A stretch of 64,000 bases of DNA, from contig JAPJBO010000941.1 of assembly GCA_030068145.1 (NCBI GenBank), positions 1 through 64,000 of the forward strand, read 5' to 3'. The position numbers and the translations under genes were made by a program. Position 1 is the first letter of the stretch. Every line of letters starts with the position of its first letter. This document shows positions 52,080-61,792 of the stretch, piece after piece. The DNA is from Diplonema papillatum (lineage: Eukaryota > Euglenozoa > Diplonemea > Diplonemida > Diplonemidae). Below the pieces are notes generated by a model. It was given only the letters and a program-made list of their open reading frames with translations, had not been told where the DNA came from and did no database searches.

Positions 52080-53399
52080 ATGTCGGGAACCATCAAATCC
52101 CGCCGGGCCACATCACAAAGTGTGCAATGGATACAACGAATGAGCCGCGCTGACTGTCGTGCAGCCAATGCATCGGAGGCAAAGTCTGCGGGACTCACGC
52201 TAGCGGAGTGGACCCGCCTCCGCGCGTATTACAAAGAGATGATATTCGACCTGACCCGAAGAGTAAGCAGGCCTTCATCGTCCGGCCAACACGCCCGGGC
52301 GAAAGTGCCCGGAGTCCACGTGTCCGTAGCGGCGACGGCGAGTGTGTTTTTCTCTTCGTTCACACTGCAACCGCTGGTTTCCGACTCCTCGCCCCTCCCG
52401 TCCGGGTACAGCATTCTCCGAGATGTCCACCCCGAAGTTCTGGTGTGCGCCTGCGTTTCCTTTGCATCCAAGGTAGAGTACACCCTGCTGCCTTCCGGTC
52501 AATTGGTGAACGTCTGGAGGCGGCTCCTGCTCGAATTCGACGCAGGCGCCCTCCCACCCGGCCCCTCGCGGAACCCAGAAACCGCCGCCCGAGGGGATCC
52601 TGCCGCGGGGGAATCCCATGGCGGCGAGGCTCCTCGAGGTACTGCCGAGCGCACCCTCGTCTCGCCCCCGCGCAAGTCCCCAGGGGACCCCTTTGTGGAT
52701 GGCAAGGAAGCGGCGCTTCCCGAGTCGGCGGGCATGCTGCGGTACGTCCGCGAGTTCTGTGACAGCGGCACAGTCGCAATCGTGGAATACTACCTGGTGG
52801 AGAAGAACGCGCTGACGTTGCACGTGGTGCACCCGTTCGCTGCCGCAGAGGTGCTGCTTCGTCGATTGCGGCAACACGACAGCGGAGGCAACGACGAGAG
52901 AAGCGAACGCCGGCTTGCCGGAACGAAGCGGTTGCTGGAAGGCGCACCCGATTTCGGGCAAAGCGAGAAGCGGCTGAAGGGGTCTGGTGCCCATGATACT
53001 GGTCCCAGGACAGCTGAAACGAAGATGCCCGGCGGTTGTTCGGATCAGCAACGACGCGCGTTGAGACATGACACAGACAAGATCTTCTGCCTGCTCGAGG
53101 CGATGGCAAGTGAAGAACTCCTGTTCTTGCAGCTGTCCGACCTGCCATTGTACGTCCCCCCTTCGTTATTGGCTTTTGCCGCATTGGAGAGAGCGGGCGC
53201 CTCCGTCGGATTCAAAGTCGATCCGGTCACGCTCCTCAGGGAAGTAGAGAGTCTGCAGGACGTGGCGACTGTGCGCGCTGACATCGAGCAGTTTTACGAG
53301 CTGCTGAGCGCAGCGGGAGCGTCGCCTCCCCACGTACTAGCTCGCAGGGTTCGTCAGATGATTTGCGACGCTGCTCCGGATCCGCTGCGTGCAAAATGA
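52080..53399 (+). CDS. CCNH: Cyclin H-like protein
   Basis: 439 residues from ATG 52080, chosen because it starts just ahead of cyclin-H-like sequence; longer frames have no ATG. Cyclin H pairs with CDK7 and MAT1 in the CDK-activating kinase and TFIIH. The start resembles the family (TSQSVQWIQRMSRADCRAAN, then TLAEWTRLRAYY). The first cyclin fold shows VSVAATASVFFSSF, then YSILRDVHPEVLVCACVSFASKVEY, matching the family's YHPK..L.C..LACKVEE. The second fold has EYYLVEKNALTLHVVHPF and LYVPPSLLAFAALERA. Between the folds is a Pro/Gly/Glu-rich insert of about 65 residues (GALPPGPSRN to GKEAALPES), and a second charged insert lies before DKIFCLLEAMAS. The assignment rests on motif order; other CDK-partner cyclins of this clan (C, K/T) are possible. 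Confidence 0.72.
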   Translation: MSGTIKSRRATSQSVQWIQRMSRADCRAANASEAKSAGLTLAEWTRLRAYYKEMIFDLTRRVSRPSSSGQHARAKVPGVHVSVAATASVFFSSFTLQPLVSDSSPLPSGYSILRDVHPEVLVCACVSFASKVEYTLLPSGQLVNVWRRLLLEFDAGALPPGPSRNPETAARGDPAAGESHGGEAPRGTAERTLVSPPRKSPGDPFVDGKEAALPESAGMLRYVREFCDSGTVAIVEYYLVEKNALTLHVVHPFAAAEVLLRRLRQHDSGGNDERSERRLAGTKRLLEGAPDFGQSEKRLKGSGAHDTGPRTAETKMPGGCSDQQRRALRHDTDKIFCLLEAMASEELLFLQLSDLPLYVPPSLLAFAALERAGASVGFKVDPVTLLREVESLQDVATVRADIEQFYELLSAAGASPPHVLARRVRQMICDAAPDPLRAK

Positions 53400-54108
53400 G
53401 GACGTTCCGTGCCTCACACTCTCGGAGTGCTCAGATCTTCAGCATCTCACTACCTCAGTCGCGACCAGAGACCGGCTGATTGAGCGAAGTGAAGAACCTA
53501 CATGCATGCAAGTTCATGAGTCAACGTGGCTCCCAACGTTCGCCAAAATGATTTGTGATGGATCCGTTGCACACACTGAGTCCCGGTCCGCACATCCCGA
53601 AGCCTCAACTCAGTCATGCACTTTTTCTTCTGCAGGTGCCCGAGACTGGCAGTGGACGGATTCGGCTTGCGAAAAGGTTGACAAAGCGCGTGCTGTGTGA
53701 AGGCCTGCCCCTAGCCAGCCGGTCGAGCCAGCACGCCTGCCAGACAGCCAGCTAAGCCCCTAGCCAGTCAGCCAGTTAGGAAGCCTGCCGACCAAGCCCA
53801 AGCCAAGGCCAAGTCAGCCAGCCTATCCAGTTACGCCCCAAGCCAGACAGTCAGCCAGGAGCGTCCACCTTGTCAGACACCAGAGTCGGCGGCTGAAGCC
53901 GATCCTCTGCCTTGATCGAAGGAGAGAGATAGCCCGTTCACTACCCTTCTCTAGCCACACGAACTGTGAACGTCATGAACGGGTGAACGTCATGAACGGG
54001 TGAATGATCAAGGGCTTCCCCCCTCTCTCTTTCTCTCTCACTCGTTTGCGTATTGATTTCCTTAGGCGAGGGGGTGAAGGACGTGTTAAGAGAGCGAAGT
54101 GCCGCAGC
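53400..54108. other. Intergenic with a CAGCC-rich stretch
   Basis: At 53705-53880 GCCAGCC/AGCCAG motifs recur irregularly. At 53971-54003 a 17-bp unit, CGTCATGAACGGGTGAA, is doubled just upstream of the SET gene. No gene is seen. Confidence 0.5.
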
Positions 54109-55068
54109 ATGTTTGCAGCCTTGCTCGTGTCTCTGTTGCTGGCCAACAATGATTTTATGCTGGGCGACAAGTACTACGCCGAACCCCAGCGCCCCGCCGA
54201 GGCCACAGATGAGATGTGGACTGCCTTGAGTTTGATGTTCCCGATTCAATATTACCTCGGCAAATCGAGCATTCACGGCGTCGGGCTCTTTGCCGGCCAA
54301 GCGTTCCAGAAGGGCGACACTGTCATGTCGTTCGAGTACTCCAACATGAAGATGACATGGGTGCCCTACTCAGTGATCGATATGGTCCTCCGGCGGCGGC
54401 CCGCAGAAATGATGCGGTGGCATTGGGCCACCAACGGCACTCACGCGTTCTTACCGACAACTACCAATATGGGACACGTGACGTCGAGGTCTACAATGTG
54501 GGTGCATTACCTGAATCACGGTGAGGGCGAAGCAGTCAACATCAAATACAGCCACGCGGACGGGCGCTACACTGCCGTCCGCGATATCCCGGAAGATGAG
54601 GAAATACTGATTAACTACAGGTGTGCATCGTTTCAAAGGCACGGTGAGGGCCCTTTTTCCACGAGTAGGACTCCCTGGTATTCAGCTGCGCAGTGACAGA
54701 ACGACCAACCGAAAGAAGAACGATCAATGCTGGATGATTCTCGAGGAGACGACACTGCACTGCAGTGCTTTGTAACCACGTTGCCCTGCAATACACGCTA
54801 CCTTACACCTTGCTCTGCACCGGCACGTTGCCATACCGATCCTCTACGCACGCCACCTACTCATAATTCTATAACTATTTTCCGTTATCGCTCCAAACTT
54901 GCTGGCACTGCACGTTTCACTGACACGTTGGGCTGCATGACACCGGTTTTTCTAGCAATTTGCTCTACACCCACTTACACCCACAGAGAGTATTGCGGCA
55001 AGTTGTGCTTTGAACACCAGATTCAACCGTACGCCGCTTCAGCCAACATCGATGATGATGAACTATGA
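54109..55068 (+). CDS. SET-domain protein, two exons (54109-54620, 54987-55068)
   Basis: 197 residues. The SET domain shows the entry motif GKSSIHGVGLFAGQAFQKGDTVMSFE, the NH motif as HYLNHGEGEAVNIKY, and the closing RYTAVRDIPEDEEILINY. The exon junction (CTACAG/GTGTGC to CCCACAG/AGAGTATTGC) restores REYCGKLCFEH after the final Tyr, in phase. SET enzymes transfer methyl groups to lysine. Here the N-terminus (MFAALLVSLLLANNDFML) looks like a signal peptide or anchor, unusual for a histone methyltransferase, so a secreted or organelle protein may be the substrate. The start is the only ATG giving a hydrophobic leader; an upstream in-frame ATG (54004) would bury it behind a basic stretch. Confidence 0.8.
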
Positions 55069-55402
55069 TTGCTGTTCCCATTCCGCCTCATGCATGCTTT
55101 GCCCCAAGGATGGAACACACGTTGTGGCACCGTTGCGTCTGAAACGCACCTGCGCAAGCCTGGAAGATGGGACCTACGGCCGTTCCTTCCGCAGTCCGTT
55201 CAGCCAATAACGCTAATAAGCGCTATCTCCCTCTCCGCCTCAACGCTGAATCTGCCAATCTTGGCACGGAACTTAGCCTCCTGAACCACCGAAGTCGGTA
55301 CCAGCATCAGCCACCGATAGACGACGGCATTTGCTTCCTCGTGCCAGTCGCCTCAAAACTTAGTTCGGCGTGCGGTTGGGCTGTGTTAGTTCTTCCTTGT
55401 GA

Positions 55403-55440
55403 AGTCGAAGTCCTGCTTGGGCAGGACTTCGACTTCGTTG
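55403..55440. repeat. Perfect 16-bp hairpin
   Basis: GAAGTCGAAGTCCTGC, loop TTGG, then the exact reverse complement. It lies about 330 bp after the SET gene stop. It could be a 3'-end or termination structure, but no function is shown. Confidence 0.75.
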
Positions 55441-55664
55441 CCGACAAGACGATAGACACCGGTTAGTTTTCCAGAACGTGATCCAACCGGCGGTCGCTGT
55501 TCTGTCTTTGCACAGTCATAAAGCATGGAGGTTGGGGCGAAACCAGTGATAGCAGTCATATACTTTCTTCGAAGCAGGAAGTTGAGTTTCGTGGGTTGCT
55601 CGGCACGCAAACACGAGTGAATGGACTGCCTTCGACTTCGCAAACAAACGATGCGCAGCAAACA

Positions 55665-55762
55665 CAGAGTTACCTAGCACATGTGGAAGGCAGGCTACCG
55701 TGGCCCTGTCGCCGGAATCATGGCAGAGGTGTGGTATTCGCACAGCCTAGCACATGTGCAAG
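55665..55762 (+). repeat. 73-bp repeat, upstream copy
   Basis: CCTAGCACATGTGGAAGGCA through GGTGTGGTATTCGCACA, with the start of a second unit. It recurs twice at 57822-57968, so copies flank the gene 56498-57646. Confidence 0.85.
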
Positions 55763-55984
55763 GGCCGAGAACGGGTAGGCCTAACGAAAAGTGCTCACCC
55801 ACCCCCCTCGCGCTATCTAAAAGATGCGTGTGCCGCGAATAGCGGATTAACGACCTTTCTGTTTCCCCTTTACTGCAGTCCGGAAACTCGGCGAAAGCCA
55901 CTGCCGATACATCCATCCCGCCAGTCGGCGCATCGCCCATTAAATGCTGCCGCGCCGTTCGCTTTCAGAGCGACGCTTTCCCGC

Positions 55985-56207
55985 AAGCTACCGATTCAAG
56001 AAGAGGGATGCCGATTAGAATGAGTATGGATGACATACCACATGCTCGAAAGACATAGAGGGAATGCAAAATGAATCGGTCATGTGCCAATGAAAATGCA
56101 AAAGTCAAGACCGTTCCTCTCCCATGGATTCGTTCCAGATCCGAGTTAGCATACTCGTATGCGCTCGATCAAATGGTCAAGGTAATCGGGAAGACACGAT
56201 GGTGAAA
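55985..56207 (+). other. Dispersed ribosomal-spacer fragment
   Basis: About 220 bp closely match the reverse complement of 16837-17058 in the rDNA spacer. It carries no rRNA coding sequence. It lies between the SET gene and the next gene and shows that rDNA pieces move into this region as well. Confidence 0.8.
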
Positions 56208-56497
56208 TATCACTCCAACTGCGCCCGGCCCTCACCCGCCGCATTTGGTGATCCGCAGCGCACCTTTGTTTCACTCGGGCGACTCCATGGTCTGTACCAA
56301 TTCATGACACCCGACGACTGCATCAATGGCTACTAAGCTTAGGCTAGTCGGTCTGTACAAAACAGGATCACAGGACCGGTTGACGGACATTGATTCGACA
56401 GTCTCAAGTCTCCGCGCCCCAGGAACCCACATCTTTGCCAGGCCACCGCGTCCAGAGCTTCCAAATCAGGGAGAATGCGCCACCGACGAACACCGCG

Positions 56498-57646
56498 ATG
56501 CTGACGACCGCACGCTTTCAGAGGCGCGCGTTGCACAGCGCGAACAAGGATCTTTATGTCGTGAAACGGAAGAAAAACAGCGTCTCGCACCTTCGCAGTT
56601 CCGGCGTCAGCATGCGAACGCAAGTGCCCGGGTCAGCTGCTGGTAGGGAGGTGCGGAGGGGAGTCGCAACGTGCAGTTGCACCGCAACCCTGTTGCAGCT
56701 CGGCCTTGAAAATAGTCACGACGCGAGCACGCTGGGAAAGATACTGCAAAGGCTCGGGGAGCTGCCGGCGCTGGAAGGGAGGCCGCAGCCCTGCGAGGCG
56801 ATCGAAGGGCTGCTCGCCAACAGAAAGGCAGGCTGGACGGCAGTCCTCAGCAGCCTGTCGCTCATGGCGCTGCACCGCAGCGGCGCCGAGGCCAGCCTCC
56901 GCCGGAAGGTTTGGGAGGCCCTGCCGAAGCGGGTGGTCCGTGCTCCCGAGGTTCTCGCCGCAGCCATGAACTGCGCCTCCGCGGATCCTCGTTGGGCGAC
57001 CGAGCTTTGGTCTATTGCAGTAGAAGAAGGCCTGGGGACGACGTACAGCGCTATCAAGTCGCCGTACCTGTTGTCGATGGCCCGGTCCGGCTCGTGGGAC
57101 GCCGTGTGGTCCGTCGGCATTAACCAGCACGTCGTCGCTGGGCTCTCGCACATCTCGATCTTGCAGAACAGCCCGCTCGCCGGCTGGCGGGTGTGGCGCA
57201 CTGCGCGGCAATTGAAGTACACCCTCGCCTCTTGCGACGTAACCGCTCTTCTGCAGTTTCTCGTGGCCTTCGGTACACCGAAGGATCTGGCTTGGGGCTA
57301 CCGTGAATCCTTGCGCCACGACGTCGTCACCGATGCGCGCCTTTTGCTGTGCCAAGCTTCCGTTTCCGCGTTCCTTTACGCAACCACCGGTGATGCCCAA
57401 TGGCAGAATCGCTTCGCCCAACACGCCGCCGCCATGCGCAAGGTCGAGCCGCACTTGCAGCTCGTCAATTGGGAAACGGTGCGCATGCACAATCTGTCAG
57501 CTGCCATGTGTGCCGCGTCGTATGCTGTGTCGCAAAGAGGACCGCAGCCCGCGCTGTCGAACATGGTCGCCAAAGCAATTGGACGGCCGGTAGAGCAGCC
57601 AGCAGATCTGGTCGTTGACAGGCTTCGTCAGGTCTTCGAGGCGTAG
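56498..57646 (+). CDS. Helical protein with organelle-type presequence, unidentified
   Basis: 382 residues from Met 56498; the frame opens further upstream, but here the N-terminus (MLTTARFQRRALHSANKDLYVVKRKK) is basic and acid-poor, typical of mitochondrial import. The rest is a run of short helices with recurring Leu, Ala and Trp positions (WTAVLSSLSLMALHRSG, WATELWSIAVEEGL, WDAVWSVGINQHVVAG), like helical-hairpin repeats of PPR- or OPR-type organelle RNA-binding proteins. It lacks a clear repeat period, so I do not name a family. The final codons (CTTCGTCAGGTCTTCGAGGCGTAG) are repeated downstream as a 31-bp array. Confidence 0.6.
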   Translation: MLTTARFQRRALHSANKDLYVVKRKKNSVSHLRSSGVSMRTQVPGSAAGREVRRGVATCSCTATLLQLGLENSHDASTLGKILQRLGELPALEGRPQPCEAIEGLLANRKAGWTAVLSSLSLMALHRSGAEASLRRKVWEALPKRVVRAPEVLAAAMNCASADPRWATELWSIAVEEGLGTTYSAIKSPYLLSMARSGSWDAVWSVGINQHVVAGLSHISILQNSPLAGWRVWRTARQLKYTLASCDVTALLQFLVAFGTPKDLAWGYRESLRHDVVTDARLLLCQASVSAFLYATTGDAQWQNRFAQHAAAMRKVEPHLQLVNWETVRMHNLSAAMCAASYAVSQRGPQPALSNMVAKAIGRPVEQPADLVVDRLRQVFEA

Positions 57647-57803
57647 CGTGAACCTTCGTCAGGTCTTCGAGGCGTAGCCTTCGTCAGGTCTTCGAGGCGT
57701 AGCGTGAACCTTCGTCAGGTCTTCGAGGCGTAGCGTGAACCTTCGTCAGGTCTTCGAGGCGTAGCGTGAACCTTCGTCAGGTCTTCGAGGCGTAGCGTGA
57801 ACC
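57624..57803 (+). repeat. 31-bp tandem array copying the stop-codon region
   Basis: Six copies of CTTCGTCAGGTCTTCGAGG plus CGTAGCGTGAAC. The first contains the gene's own stop, and the second lacks GCGTGAA. Confidence 0.9.
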
Positions 57804-57821
57804 TTCTCCCACAGAGTTACC

Positions 57822-57968
57822 TAGCACATGTGGAAGGCAGGCTACCGTGGCCCTGTCACCGGAATCATGGCAGAGGTGTGGTATTCGCACAGCCTAGCAC
57901 ATGTGGAAGGCAGGCTACCGTGGCCCTGTCACCGGAATCATGGCAGAGGTGTGGTATTCGCACAATGT
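57822..57968 (+). repeat. 73-bp repeat, two downstream copies
   Basis: Two direct copies of the 55665-55762 unit. They differ from it at one base (TGTCACC versus TGTCGCC). A frame (57901-58317) starts inside the second copy and shows no domain. Confidence 0.85.
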
Positions 57969-58774
57969 CAGCGTACTGGACTGCGTTGATAGCTCCCATC
58001 CGCCGCTCGACAAGTGCCGCATTGACCTCTCAACGCCAGCACTTCTCGAACGAAGACTCGTCGAAATCTCTAATTCAAAATGGAAGAAAATCGGGTGCCA
58101 TAAGCTGTCGGTACTCCTGGGCAAGTACTGCAGAAAATACGTCGTCGCTCAACCCATTCCTTCAAGAGCTGCCCATTTTCACGAACAGCTTGTACACTAC
58201 GACGTTCTCCTTCCCAGAACGACCGGTATCCTGTACTTTACAAACGCGTTTTTCCTCTTCGAGACGGACAAGCCCTCAGCCTACCGCGCAGGAAATTCCG
58301 ATTACTGCAAAGCATAACACTTCGATTGCCGACCCGCATCCGCGCCCGCATGATCTTGCGATGGTGGTCCGCCCACCACCCTCTACCACAATCCGGGAGT
58401 TCCGCAAGGAATTCCAATTCGGGCTTATTTTCTGCCCTGTTCAACCTAGGAGCATCACTTTTGCTTCTTGTCTTGTCCTGCTTGCTAGGAAAGATTGCTT
58501 GGGTGTGTTCAAGCTCCAGTTCTACATCAGCTTTCTACATCAGCAGGCGCGTGTGTTCTGGCGCTCTGTCTGACTGTGCAGCTACTGCAATGCAAGCCCT
58601 CTCTCTGAGTGTTCCGTGGTGGTTGGCCTCTCTCGGCGTTACACTTCTGCAATCCAGGCGAACACCCGGAAAGGAATTCACGGGGGTGCAGGGGAAGAAG
58701 TAAAGTGGGTGACCCACCCCACCCGCGCCCAAAACGCGGGTGCGCGTCAGTAGGTTTGGGCTGGCCGCTGTCCA
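57969..58774. other. Intergenic, no gene supported
   Basis: Overlapping frames in different registers (57797-58573 and 57901-58317) have no recognisable domain. A GTGGGTGACCCAC palindrome lies at 58706-58718, just before the next gene. Confidence 0.35.
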
Positions 58775-60121
58775 ATGGAGCGGGAGTTCAGGTTTCCAAA
58801 CCGGGGCAGAAAACGGCTGTTGTCGCCGCCAGCGAAGGTTTCGATTTGCGCTGCATGCGGCGCCGCGGAGGTGGCCACGAAGTACTGCATCGTAACCGGA
58901 AAGCAACACGGAAAGAGCTCGTTCAGTGTCGCCGAAGTGCTGCGGAGGGTCGACTTCGACGACGAGGGCAGCGCCACCAGCGACGGCAGCGCGCCCGATG
59001 CGCAGCATTCGGCCGGGGTTGAGTCGAAGCTGCGCAACGCCGCCGAACTGGCGCCGTGGGCACCGCAAACGGGCAGCCTCGAGGCAAGGCAATCGATACT
59101 GCAAACGGACGGACTCGAAGCGAGGCAATCAATCCCACAAACGGGCAGACTCGAGGCAAGGCAATCGATACTGCAAAGGGGCGGACTCGGTGCGAGGCAA
59201 TCGGTGCCTCGAACGGACAGGCTCGAGGCGAGGCAACCGGCGCCGCAGGTGGCGACGGATCGCGAAGTTGACGGGCGGCGAGCGGAGGCGAAGACCCTCC
59301 CTCAGCAGCGCGGAGAGGCGCGGCAAGAGCGGGCGCAGGAATGGCGGGCGTCGGGCCCGCGCCGGAGCTCCGTGCAAGAGCTGCAAAGCGCGTCCTACTA
59401 CTCCTCACAAGGCGCCGCGCCGGGCGGAGAAGGAGGAGAATGCGACGGAGACGAGGACGAAGACGAAGACTTCGACAGTTTGTTCGGCCCAAACCGTGTC
59501 TCCGGCGGCTTCGGCGACCTGCCGAAACAAGCGCTGTTTACGTCCGCTGCGCGGGAAGCACTCAAAGTGGACCCACCTTCCGCCCCGCGTCCCGGTCGGA
59601 GGCCGGACGACGCAAAGCGGAGGAGGCGAGAGCCGCCGGCGGAGCCGCCCCTGCCAATCCCGTCTCCCCCGCCGCCGCAGTCGGCGCCCGCCGCCGCGCT
59701 CGGTCCGGGCGCGGGGGGCGGCCTCGAGGAGGCGGCTGCCGGCAGGAGTCTCGGCTGCGGCGGGCCGCAGTTCTCGCTTACGAGTGGGCCGCGGCTCTCG
59801 TCTCCCGTCGCCCCGGCGCAGGGCCCGCCGCCACCGCCCCCCGCCGCCGCCGCCGCGGCGTTGCTTTCTCCCGAGCCCCGCGGGCTCGAGCTGTTCCAGC
59901 TTCTCATGAACACGCCGCAGGCGCCGTCCCTGCCGTCCTTCCCCGTGAGGAACACCCCGCACCACAAGCCGAACGAGTCCCCGTACGACGAGGCCGAACA
60001 AGTGCCCTGCACACCTCCCGACAACACCGACGACCTGCTCCGGCAGCTGCAGCAAACTGAGACCGTGGGTGCCATCCTTCCTCAGCCGAAAACTGAAGGG
60101 CACGCGGTGTGTGCTTTTTAA
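58775..60121 (+). CDS. Disordered protein with an N-terminal CxxC segment and 12-residue repeats
   Basis: 448 residues. Residues 24-50 (ICAACGAAEVATKYCIVTGKQHG) have CxxC and a later Cys and His, possibly half a zinc ribbon. Residues about 97-155 hold five tandem 12-residue units of the form LEARQSILQTDG. Then come an acidic run (GDEDEDEDFDSLFGPN), a basic run (DDAKRRRREPP), poly-Pro and poly-Ala stretches, and a C-terminal helix-forming segment (DDLLRQLQQTETVG). Composition fits a nuclear regulatory protein but gives no specific role. Ser-Pro and Thr-Pro sites near the end (TPQAP, NTPHH, CTPPDNT) suggest kinase targets. The start is the first ATG in frame with the CxxC segment. Confidence 0.62.
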   Translation: MEREFRFPNRGRKRLLSPPAKVSICAACGAAEVATKYCIVTGKQHGKSSFSVAEVLRRVDFDDEGSATSDGSAPDAQHSAGVESKLRNAAELAPWAPQTGSLEARQSILQTDGLEARQSIPQTGRLEARQSILQRGGLGARQSVPRTDRLEARQPAPQVATDREVDGRRAEAKTLPQQRGEARQERAQEWRASGPRRSSVQELQSASYYSSQGAAPGGEGGECDGDEDEDEDFDSLFGPNRVSGGFGDLPKQALFTSAAREALKVDPPSAPRPGRRPDDAKRRRREPPAEPPLPIPSPPPPQSAPAAALGPGAGGGLEEAAAGRSLGCGGPQFSLTSGPRLSSPVAPAQGPPPPPPAAAAAALLSPEPRGLELFQLLMNTPQAPSLPSFPVRNTPHHKPNESPYDEAEQVPCTPPDNTDDLLRQLQQTETVGAILPQPKTEGHAVCAF

Positions 60122-60754
60122 AACAACTTTTCTTCTTTCCTACTTCTTTCATCATAGATGTCACGGCCAGTTTTGGCAGCCGCTGCTTAACAAAATTTCA
60201 GTGCATGCTAATCCATGTGGTTCATGTACTTACAAAAGAACTCAATGCTTAACAAAATTTGACGTGGGCGGCTTTAGATTTACATCTGAATGACACCTCA
60301 ACACAAAACAACTAACAAGTAAAAGAATAAAACAAAACTACGCACTTCTTTCCTTTTTACTTGAGTTGAGTGGTACAACGTGACCCTTGCCAAGAGTGGT
60401 GAGTTCCGCTAGTCCGCACAAGCAAACGGACGAGCGTCAGCGGGCGGGTTCGGGGAGGCCTCACCGTGAGCTTCAGACGCTGACACAGGGACTCCAACAA
60501 CTGGTGGAGCTCAGATGACATTTCTTCGCTGTCGCTAAAGCACACACACACACACCGGCGTTTCAGGCTACCATTCTCCATGGGGGGCTTCTTGTTCTTA
60601 AGGTATCTCCAAGTGCACACTTTCCTACACGGAGACGCAGAATTGCGCGCTACGCAGAATTGCGTGGTTAACGTCGAAGCCGAAGCGCACGAACCAGCCC
60701 AAACCCCGGTTCCACACACAGATGAACGTCATTTCGATATTCAGCACGGCCAAC
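60122..60754. other. Intergenic
   Basis: A/T-richer than its neighbours, consistent with 3' and 5' untranslated sequence. TTAACAAAATTT is repeated at 60187 and 60250. A short (CA)n lies at 60541-60556. No gene is seen. Confidence 0.4.
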
Positions 60755-61792
60755 ATGGAAACGCCCGAAAAGAAGCACGCGCCGCCGGCCGAGGACAAGA
60801 GCCCCGCCGACGAGTCGCCCGAAAAGGAGGACAGCCGCCTGGACGCGATCTTCAAAGCGAACCGGCAGTTCACGCCGGCGCAAGTGCTCGCTTCGCTGGC
60901 GGCCCACGAGGCCGGGTCTTCCCTGCAGGCGGGGCTCGCCCGGGGCGTGTCCAAGTCGCAGGCGAGGCGGTACCTGCAGCGCCGGCTCGGCGACCGCGCC
61001 GCCTCCTGCGCCACCGCCGGAGCGCTGCTGCTGGCGAAGAACAGGCCGCCGTCGCTGCCCCCGCTGAGCACGCACAGCGCCGAGCTCGACGCGCTGCTGC
61101 GCGGCGGGGTGCAGCCGGCGGAGGTCACCGCCGTGCGGGGGCCCGCGAACGCCGGGAAATCGCTGCTCGCGCACCTGCTGTGCTGCAGCGCCGCGGGCGG
61201 GGCGGAAGCTGGCCCGCGTGCGGTGTACGTGGACCCGGCGAGGGGGTCCTGCCACGCCTCGCTTCTGCTCGGGCTCCTGGCGAACCCAGCCGTCTTCGAC
61301 AACAGCTCGTGCACAGAGGGCGACCTGCTGAGGGGGGTTTTGAGGGTGCCGGTTGACGCCGGGGAGGGGATGAATTCGCTGCTGCGGGCCGTTCTGACGG
61401 TCGAGCACGCGGCGGCCACGTCGGGCGAGTGTCCGCGGCTGCTGGTGGTGGACCAGCTGTCGGCCGTCGTCGCCGCGTCGGCGCACGGGTCGGGGGATCG
61501 GTTCCAGCAGACGAGTGCCGCGTGCGTGGCGCGGCTGCTGACGAGCATCGCGCTGCGGGGGACGGCGGTCGTGCTCATCTTCGACGACGATTCCGGGGCG
61601 GACGGCGTCCCGCGCTGCTTCCAAGCCATCCCGTCGTCGACGCTCGTCTTGGCCCCGGTTGCGGGCTCGCCGATGACGACGCCGTCGGCGGGCCTTCCGC
61701 TCACTGCCACGTTGCTGGCGTCGCCTCTCCATCGACAGGCGACTTCGGCGATCTCGCTGCCCGTCCCCCCTCCGGTCACCTTCGTACGGTAG
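60755..61792 (+). CDS. RAD51D: RAD51 paralogue (RAD51D-like)
   Basis: 345 residues from METPEKK (60755); an upstream ATG (60722) adds 11. A RecA-type ATPase core has the lead-in LSTHSAELDALLRGGVQPAE, Walker A GPANAGKS, AVYVDPARGSCHAS and Walker B PRLLVVDQLSAVV, then a long helix (ACVARLLTSIALRGTAVVLI) and IPSSTLVLAPV. The order and wording follow RAD51D (STGIxxLDxLLxxGLYTGEVTEI, LYVDSNGG, VVVDSVTAVV). RAD51 paralogues help load RAD51 at damaged DNA. The N-terminal region (1-100) is divergent, charged, then helical. XRCC2 or another paralogue cannot be excluded. The last codons lie inside a roughly 190-bp unit duplicated downstream. Confidence 0.72.
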   Translation: METPEKKHAPPAEDKSPADESPEKEDSRLDAIFKANRQFTPAQVLASLAAHEAGSSLQAGLARGVSKSQARRYLQRRLGDRAASCATAGALLLAKNRPPSLPPLSTHSAELDALLRGGVQPAEVTAVRGPANAGKSLLAHLLCCSAAGGAEAGPRAVYVDPARGSCHASLLLGLLANPAVFDNSSCTEGDLLRGVLRVPVDAGEGMNSLLRAVLTVEHAAATSGECPRLLVVDQLSAVVAASAHGSGDRFQQTSAACVARLLTSIALRGTAVVLIFDDDSGADGVPRCFQAIPSSTLVLAPVAGSPMTTPSAGLPLTATLLASPLHRQATSAISLPVPPPVTFVR

